From NCBI GenBank assembly GCA_900318995.1, contig ONMR01000001.1, positions 186,001 through 250,000 on the forward strand: DNA of 64,000 bases. Direction: 5' to 3'. The position numbers and the translations under genes were made by a program. Positions within the stretch are counted from its first letter, which is position 1. Each line of letters starts with the position of its first letter. The notes below the pieces were generated by a model. That model did no database searches, was not told the DNA's origin, and saw nothing but the letters and a program-made list of their open reading frames with translations. This document shows, piece after piece, positions 58,617 through 64,000 of this stretch. The DNA is from an uncultured Prevotellaceae bacterium (GTDB lineage Bacteria; Bacteroidota; Bacteroidia; Bacteroidales; Bacteroidaceae).

Positions 58617-60110
58617 ATGAAAAGACTATTTTTTAGCGTATTGGCACTGACAATCGGTGCTTTTACATTTATTTCTTGTGATAAGGATAAGGACGATGAC
58701 AATTCGTCAAAAGGAAGAGATTCTTATCTGTCAATTGAAGCCCAGCAGGATTTATTCACCGAAGCTTTCATCAAATCAGGTGAGCAGGTTCAGTTTGAAG
58801 GTCTTGCCGAGAGTGTCAAAAATATCATCTACAGCTTTGCAGGTAAACCTTTGACAGTTGATTCTGCATACGCCCAGATGAGGGAAGACAGAGAGGCTGC
58901 CCGTAAGATGGCTGAGTTGAAGAAAGTGGATAATGTGTCAGACCTGAATCTGGACGACCTGTATTTTGGCGTAGACCTTATTCTCAATGAAGCCGTTATT
59001 GATGGTGACACCATAATGGTGGCTGAGGTTAAGAAGATTAACCACAATGTGGACCGTTTTATCATAAACATAACTTCAAAAGGCCATACACTGAATTCTT
59101 CTCTTAAAGTATCTGCCGCTGAGTCAGGTTCCGTTGAGGTTTATACCTCTACACCGGAGGGCGGAACAGACGAAGAGGAAGAGATAGTCAAATTACCTGC
59201 ACTTGTAAGTTTTGCTGTCCAGATGGACGGAAAGTCATTGATTGGTGCCGATCTTAAGATTTCTACAGACTATCTTATAAAGATTATAAACAGTATTGAT
59301 GCAGAGGAGGAAACCAAAATCGAATCGGTTACTCTCGATGGCAGCAAGCTGGATATGAACGGCACAGTATCTATTGATAATTGCTCATTCGGAGCAAAAT
59401 TATCATATACTGATAAAACCGGAATCAACATTGGGGCAGCTGCAAAGGTTAGCGGTTTTGAGATTTTCGGTGCCGACATCAATGTGAATGCAGTTCTGTC
59501 CAACAATACGAATTATGCAAATACCGGTAACCTGATGGGATTGGTAATGTCCGGAATTAATGGTTTGACCGCCAATGCCCGTTTAGGTGGTGAGGCTATA
59601 GTATTCAAAGGTGAGTTCGCAGGTAACCCTGTTCAGCATATTATGCAGATAGCCGGTGCAAACGAAGATCAAATGCCAGAAATTGTTGACGCCCTCAATG
59701 AAGTCTTCAGCTTTGACGTATACTTCAAGGGATACAAAGAGCCGCAGGCTACATTCGAATTCGCATTCAAGCCTGTTCCTGAGTCAGAGATCATTGAGTA
59801 CGGTAACGATGATGACATGTTGACAATGATGTTTGCAACAATAGCTAACTCAGGCCTGACTATGGTCGTTAAAGCACATGATGCTGCCGGCAAGGAGATT
59901 ACAGTTCCTGCTTTGGAATACTTCGGAAAGATTGATGTTGCACAGTTCGCTCAGGGCATGACAGATAAGTTCAATGCTGCATTTGCAGAGACTCTGGCTC
60001 CCCTGTTCCATGTCAGTACTGAGGATTTTGATCTTACCGATATACTTAAGTTGCTCATCTTCAACCATATTATAGAGCCTCAGGGAGGTGATATAATCAC
60101 TGAAGGTTGA
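58617..60110 (+). CDS. Large lipoprotein of unknown function
   Basis: The 497-residue protein has a lipoprotein signal (MKRLFFSVLALTIGAFTFISCDK, Cys21), followed by an Asp/Lys/Ser linker (DKDKDDDNSSKG). Such acidic stretches after the Cys can mark surface export in Bacteroidetes. The body is beta-rich and acidic, with a VSGFEIFGADINVNAVLSNN stretch, and ends with helices. No known domain. It stands alone between suf and gpmI, with its own promoter and terminator. Confidence 0.75.
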   Translation: MKRLFFSVLALTIGAFTFISCDKDKDDDNSSKGRDSYLSIEAQQDLFTEAFIKSGEQVQFEGLAESVKNIIYSFAGKPLTVDSAYAQMREDREAARKMAELKKVDNVSDLNLDDLYFGVDLILNEAVIDGDTIMVAEVKKINHNVDRFIINITSKGHTLNSSLKVSAAESGSVEVYTSTPEGGTDEEEEIVKLPALVSFAVQMDGKSLIGADLKISTDYLIKIINSIDAEEETKIESVTLDGSKLDMNGTVSIDNCSFGAKLSYTDKTGINIGAAAKVSGFEIFGADINVNAVLSNNTNYANTGNLMGLVMSGINGLTANARLGGEAIVFKGEFAGNPVQHIMQIAGANEDQMPEIVDALNEVFSFDVYFKGYKEPQATFEFAFKPVPESEIIEYGNDDDMLTMMFATIANSGLTMVVKAHDAAGKEITVPALEYFGKIDVAQFAQGMTDKFNAAFAETLAPLFHVSTEDFDLTDILKLLIFNHIIEPQGGDIITEG

Positions 60111-60156
60111 TTGCAATCATTCTTGTCAGGACCGGTTTACGGTGAGAGTTATTACA

Positions 60157-60191
60157 GGAGCGGCCGCGTTATTGCGACCGTTCCTTTTTTT
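60157..60191 (+). terminator. Terminator after the lipoprotein gene
   Basis: GGAGCGG (60157-60163) pairs with CCGTTCC (60178-60184), with an inner CGC/GCG stem, then seven Ts. Confidence 0.75.
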
Positions 60192-60227
60192 ACACATTTT
60201 TAATGAGTCTAAAGTGTTAATTTTATG

Positions 60228-60235
60228 TACCTTTG
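60228..60235 (+). promoter_or_regulatory. -7 box for gpmI
   Basis: TACCTTTG is an exact match to TAnnTTTG. The ATG at 60272 is 36 bp downstream. Confidence 0.55.
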
Positions 60236-60271
60236 CAGTCCGGAAAACTGAAGGTTAAAAATACACTACAT

Positions 60272-61774
60272 ATGAAACAGAAAGCACTTCTAATGATTCT
60301 TGACGGCTGGGGCATAGGTAACCGCTCCAAGGCCGATGTAATTTACAACACACCCACTCCCTATATGGATTATCTGAACGCCAACTATCCTCACGCACAG
60401 TTGCTTGCCAGCGGTGAGAACGTAGGTCTGCCCGATGGTCAGATGGGTAACTCGGAGGTAGGTCACCTCAATATCGGTGCCGGCCGCGTGGTTTATCAGG
60501 ACCTTGTCAAGGTTAACCGCGCAATTGCAGACGGCAGCATACGTCAGAACAAGGAGATTGTATCGGCTTACAGCTATGCCAAACAGAGTGGCAAGAAACT
60601 GCACCTGATGGGGCTTGTATCGGACGGCGGTGTTCACAGTTCACTGGAGCATTTGTTCTGTCTTACAGACATTGCACGTGAGTACGGCATTGATAATGCA
60701 TATGTACACTGCTTCATGGACGGTCGTGACACCGATCCCAAGAGCGGCAAGGGCTTTATCGATCAGCTTGTAAAGCGTGGTGATAAGGTTGCCACCATAA
60801 TTGGCCGTTATTATGCAATGGACCGTGACAAGCGCTGGGAACGTGTCAAGATTGCTTATGACCAGCTGGTAAACGGTGAGGGCCGTAAGGCTGCCGATAT
60901 GGTTAAGGCTGTCGAGGAGTCTTATGCAGAGGGTGTTACCGATGAGTTTATGAAGCCTATCGTAAACGAGGCTTATGACAGCCGCATAGAGGAGGGTGAC
61001 GCTATCATCTTCTTCAACTTCCGCAATGACCGCGCCAAGGAACTTACCATAGTCCTGACACAAAAGGATATGGACGCAGAGGGTATGCACACCATTCCGG
61101 GTTTGCAGTACTACTGCCTCACTCCGTATGATGCATCGTTCACCGGAGTCCACATCCTGTTTGACAAGGAGAACGTTAACAATACTCTGGGCGAGTACAT
61201 ATCATCACAGGGGCTTAAGCAGCTTCATATAGCCGAGACCGAGAAATACGCTCATGTAACATTTTTCCTGAATGGTGGCCGTGAGCTCCCGTTTGACGGT
61301 GAGGACCGTATCCTGGTTCCGTCACCCAAGGTTGCCACATATGACCTGCAGCCTGAGATGAGCGCATACATAGTACGTGACAAGCTGGTTGAGGCTATCG
61401 GCACAGACAAGTATGATTTTATCGTGGTCAACTTTGCAAATGGCGATATGGTTGGTCATACCGGCGTTTATGAGGCTATTGAGAAGGCTGTTGTGGCTGT
61501 CGATGCCTGCGTGCATGATGTAATCGAGGCTGCCAAGTCCCATAATTATGAGGCTATCATCATTGCTGACCACGGTAATGCCGACAACGCCGTTAACGCT
61601 GACGGCACTCCTAATACCGCTCACTCTCTTAATCCTGTTCCGGTTATCTACGTAACTCCGCGCAAGGATGCCAAGGTTGAGAACGGTATCCTGGCAGATG
61701 TGGCTCCTTCCATACTTACCATCATGGGTCTGCCCGTACCTGCCGAAATGACCGGAAAGGTTCTGGTTAAGTAA
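60272..61774 (+). CDS. gpmI: 2,3-bisphosphoglycerate-independent phosphoglycerate mutase
   Basis: The 500-residue glycolytic enzyme interconverts 3- and 2-phosphoglycerate with two manganese ions. [10 protein letters not shown] (metal Asp) and [17 protein letters not shown] (Ser nucleophile in NSEVGH) are at the N-terminus; HCFMDGRDT and [11 protein letters not shown] are further metal or substrate sites. The start at 60272 agrees with the promoter. Confidence 0.96.
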   Translation: MKQKALLMILDGWGIGNRSKADVIYNTPTPYMDYLNANYPHAQLLASGENVGLPDGQMGNSEVGHLNIGAGRVVYQDLVKVNRAIADGSIRQNKEIVSAYSYAKQSGKKLHLMGLVSDGGVHSSLEHLFCLTDIAREYGIDNAYVHCFMDGRDTDPKSGKGFIDQLVKRGDKVATIIGRYYAMDRDKRWERVKIAYDQLVNGEGRKAADMVKAVEESYAEGVTDEFMKPIVNEAYDSRIEEGDAIIFFNFRNDRAKELTIVLTQKDMDAEGMHTIPGLQYYCLTPYDASFTGVHILFDKENVNNTLGEYISSQGLKQLHIAETEKYAHVTFFLNGGRELPFDGEDRILVPSPKVATYDLQPEMSAYIVRDKLVEAIGTDKYDFIVVNFANGDMVGHTGVYEAIEKAVVAVDACVHDVIEAAKSHNYEAIIIADHGNADNAVNADGTPNTAHSLNPVPVIYVTPRKDAKVENGILADVAPSILTIMGLPVPAEMTGKVLVK

Positions 61775-61795
61775 GAGATATATTTCCATACATCC

Positions 61796-61823
61796 ACCGA
61801 CGGCCTGTAACAAGGTCGTCGGT
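61796..61823 (+). terminator. Hairpin between gpmI and nhaA
   Basis: ACCGACG (61796-61802) pairs with CGTCGGT (61817-61823), extended inward by a G-T pair and CCT/AGG. A moderately T-rich stretch follows. Confidence 0.6.
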
Positions 61824-61855
61824 CTTGTGTTTTATAGTTTTTCCAATAGATTAAA

Positions 61856-63259
61856 ATGAAACTGATTCCTATATATACCTGGAACAAGAGTATGCTTAAG
61901 TTCAATCTTAAGAGGGACCGTATTACGCGTCAGCCATGGTTCCAGGGAGTGCTGTTGATGCTTTGCGTGATTGTGGCCATGATTCTGGCCAATACGCCGG
62001 TTATCAGTACTTATTATCGTGCATTCCTGGATACCAGTGTCCAGATTCATTTCAAGAGCCCTGACGGCAGGGTGGACTGGCTGTTCCCTCATGGCATGAC
62101 AATTGAGAAAATCATCAATGACGTATTGATGGTGGTATTCTTCTTTACGGTAGGACTTGAGATAAAGCGTGAGGTGGCTCACGGAGAGTTGTCATCGGTA
62201 AAGAAGGCCATGCTCCCGGTAATTGCAGCTTTTGGCGGTGTGATAATGCCTGCCTTGATTTATACTCTGGTCAATCACGGAACGGTTGCAGCATCGGGAT
62301 GGGGTATTCCTACCGCAACCGATATCGCCTTTGCGGTCTGCATACTCTCTGTGCTGGGGGACAGGGTTCCGGTATCGCTCAAGGTGTTCCTTACGGCACT
62401 GGCCATTGCCGATGACCTGATAGCAATCCTTGTGGTGGCGCTATTCTATGGTGGTCACATCAATTTACTCCTTCTGGGGTTGTCTGTGATAGTCATTTTT
62501 GTGGCCTGGCTCTTCAAGTATTTCGGGCAGAAACATGTGTGGGTATATCTGGTCCTGGCCGTGACAGTGTGGGTGCTGTTCTATTATTCCGGTATCCATG
62601 CTACTATGTCGGGTGTGGTTATGGCATTCATAATCCCCTCCAAGGCCCGTTTTGACAGGCCGTACGTGCTTCATAAGATAAAATTCTTCAGCCAGAAACT
62701 GCTCTCTTTTGACCGGATTGACGATGAGACAATGTTTCCCAATGGCCCCCAGCGCCATATACTGCGCCGTATCCATAAGACAGCATACGGATCTCTGGAT
62801 ATGAGCTACCGTGTGGAGCACGCGTTGTCGCCATGGGTCAATTTTGTAATCATGCCGATATTTGCATTGGCCAATGCCGGTGTGGAGATTCCTGATTTGA
62901 GCTATTTCAATATCTTCAATACCGCAGGAATTACCGGTGGAGTAGGATTGGGTATATTCCTTGGTCTGGTGTTGGGAAAGCCTCTTGGTATTACGCTGTT
63001 CAGTTTTGCGGCAATCAAGTCCCGCCTGTGTGAGATGCCCGACAAGGCCGGCTGGGCTATGTTCTTTGCCGTGGCCTGCCTGGGTGGTATCGGGTTTACT
63101 ATGTCAATATTCGTTGATACGCTCTCGTTCCAGGATGCAGCTGCTGTTGACGAGATGCGGAATGCCGGCAAGATAGCCATTCTTATGGGTTCTCTGTCTG
63201 CCGGTATTCTGGGTTCTGTCCTGATCAAGCTGGTTTCAAAGCTTCCTGATTCCAAGTAA
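61856..63259 (+). CDS. nhaA: Na+/H+ antiporter NhaA
   Basis: The 467-residue inner-membrane protein has about twelve membrane segments and the NhaA features: VFFFTVGLEIKREV, GWGIPTATDIAFAVCILSVLGDRVP, ALAIADDLIAILVVALFY (Asp-Asp pair for ion binding), and GGIGFTMSIFV. An insert of about 70 residues around 265-330 (HKIKFFSQKLLSFDRID) is usual for Bacteroidetes NhaA. It exports sodium in exchange for protons. Confidence 0.94.
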   Translation: MKLIPIYTWNKSMLKFNLKRDRITRQPWFQGVLLMLCVIVAMILANTPVISTYYRAFLDTSVQIHFKSPDGRVDWLFPHGMTIEKIINDVLMVVFFFTVGLEIKREVAHGELSSVKKAMLPVIAAFGGVIMPALIYTLVNHGTVAASGWGIPTATDIAFAVCILSVLGDRVPVSLKVFLTALAIADDLIAILVVALFYGGHINLLLLGLSVIVIFVAWLFKYFGQKHVWVYLVLAVTVWVLFYYSGIHATMSGVVMAFIIPSKARFDRPYVLHKIKFFSQKLLSFDRIDDETMFPNGPQRHILRRIHKTAYGSLDMSYRVEHALSPWVNFVIMPIFALANAGVEIPDLSYFNIFNTAGITGGVGLGIFLGLVLGKPLGITLFSFAAIKSRLCEMPDKAGWAMFFAVACLGGIGFTMSIFVDTLSFQDAAAVDEMRNAGKIAILMGSLSAGILGSVLIKLVSKLPDSK

Positions 63260-63265
63260 AACAGT

Positions 63266-63273
63266 TATCTTTG
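63266..63273 (+). promoter_or_regulatory. -7 box for 63300
   Basis: TATCTTTG is an exact match, 27 bp before the start codon. Confidence 0.55.
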
Positions 63274-63299
63274 CCTTATACAATTTAATAAAAAAGGAT

Positions 63300-64000
63300 A
63301 TGATCAGGAATCTGAACGATAAGGTTAAGTACATAGGAGTTGATGATCTGGACCTGGACCTCTTTGAGAGCCAGTACATAGTGCCCGAAGGCATGGCTTA
63401 CAACTCATATCTGATACTGGATGACAAGGTTGCCATTATGGATACGGCCGATGCCCGTAAGTCCGATGAGTGGAAGGCCAATCTTAAGGAGGCACTTGCT
63501 GGCCGCCAGCCGGACTATCTGGTGGTTCATCATATGGAGCCGGACCATTCGGCCCTTATAGAGTGGGCTCTTAAGGAGTATCCCTCACTTACCCTTGTGG
63601 CCAGCGCCAAGGCTATACAGATGCTGGGTCAGTTTTTTGAGGGCATTCAGACTGATGGCCGCACCCTTGCCGTAAAGGAGGGATCGGAACTGGAGTTGGG
63701 TGAGCATAAGCTGCGCTTTATCGGCGCTGCCATGGTTCACTGGCCCGAGGTCGTGGTCTCATTTGATGAGGCTGACGGTGCCCTTTACAGTGCCGATGCA
63801 TTCGGTAAGTTCGGCGCCCTGGGCAAATGCGGATTCTATGGCCGCGACGATGATGACTGGAGTTGCGAGGCACGCCGTTACTATTTCAATATAGTAGGTA
63901 AGTACGGCAGTCCGGTACGCACCCTGCTGGGCAAAACGGCTCAACTGGCCGTCAAGACCATACGTCCTCTTCACGGTCCTATCCTTGAGGACAACCTTTC
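63300..64000 (+). CDS. FprA-type flavodiiron protein, 3' end outside the window
   Basis: About 233 residues are visible from the ATG at 63300. The metallo-beta-lactamase-type diiron domain is clear: VVHHMEPDHS (HxExD site, about residues 78-87), MVHWPEVVV (His) and YSADAFGKFG (Asp). These enzymes reduce oxygen or nitric oxide in anaerobes. The flavodoxin domain would follow outside the window. Confidence 0.9.
   Translation, partial: MIRNLNDKVKYIGVDDLDLDLFESQYIVPEGMAYNSYLILDDKVAIMDTADARKSDEWKANLKEALAGRQPDYLVVHHMEPDHSALIEWALKEYPSLTLVASAKAIQMLGQFFEGIQTDGRTLAVKEGSELELGEHKLRFIGAAMVHWPEVVVSFDEADGALYSADAFGKFGALGKCGFYGRDDDDWSCEARRYYFNIVGKYGSPVRTLLGKTAQLAVKTIRPLHGPILEDNL

Overview
The window looks like a chromosome segment of a Bacteroidales bacterium (gut or oral Bacteroides/Prevotella type) carrying a complete-looking temperate siphovirus prophage. 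The host assignment rests on promoters of the Bacteroidetes form TAnnTTTG, genes without clear Shine-Dalgarno sites, BspA-like leucine-rich repeat and FISUMP-type secreted proteins, and the gene content (SASA esterase, FprA-like flavoprotein, NhaC/NhaA antiporters, sufBCDS).

Layout. (1) 1-11,100: an accessory cluster of small secreted proteins and lipoproteins (carboxypeptidase-regulatory-like, plug-like, BspA-LRR and FISUMP domains) plus one AAA/DUF4143 ATPase. The spaces between genes hold repeated non-coding modules: a 143-bp palindromic element (2 copies), a 99-bp module (2 identical copies), a 44-bp tandem duplication, a 113-bp repeat (2 copies plus a diverged third), and a TTGCAA dyad 28-30 bp upstream of three -7 boxes. 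The cluster ends at a tRNA-Leu that has lost its 3' part. (2) 11,249-14,092: a mannose-1-phosphate guanylyltransferase, an NhaC-type antiporter and a DUF4332 protein. (3) 14,206-45,199: a 31-kb prophage in the 3' end of tRNA-Asn(GTT), bounded by a 16-bp direct repeat. (4) 45,429-64,000: host core genes: S41 protease, SASA esterase, rimP-nusA-infB, cvpA, sufB-C-D-S, a lipoprotein, gpmI, nhaA and the start of an FprA-type flavoprotein.

The prophage has a leftward lysogeny end (secreted barrel-like protein, HTH repressor), a candidate operator/promoter and a structured leader. Its rightward early genes include an excisionase-like HTH, a tRNA, a radical SAM protein, a ParB-like protein, a DnaA-C-like protein, a gpII-like replication protein, an RHH protein, a sigma-like protein and an HNH protein. 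The HK97-type packaging, head and tail module follows, with an apparent -1 frameshift on A9 in the tail-assembly chaperone, then three fibre-type genes.

The most notable system is a diversity-generating retroelement (DGR) between the last fibre gene and the lysis genes. The fibre protein ends in a 120-bp variable repeat (VR, 40393-40512). A hairpin, an Avd-like gene, the template repeat (TR, 41075-41194) and a reverse transcriptase follow. VR and TR differ at 18 positions and every one is an adenine in the TR, which is the signature of adenine-directed mutagenic retrohoming. The element therefore probably retargets the phage tail tip. DGRs are a known class; the novelty here would lie in this phage and this fibre, not in the mechanism.
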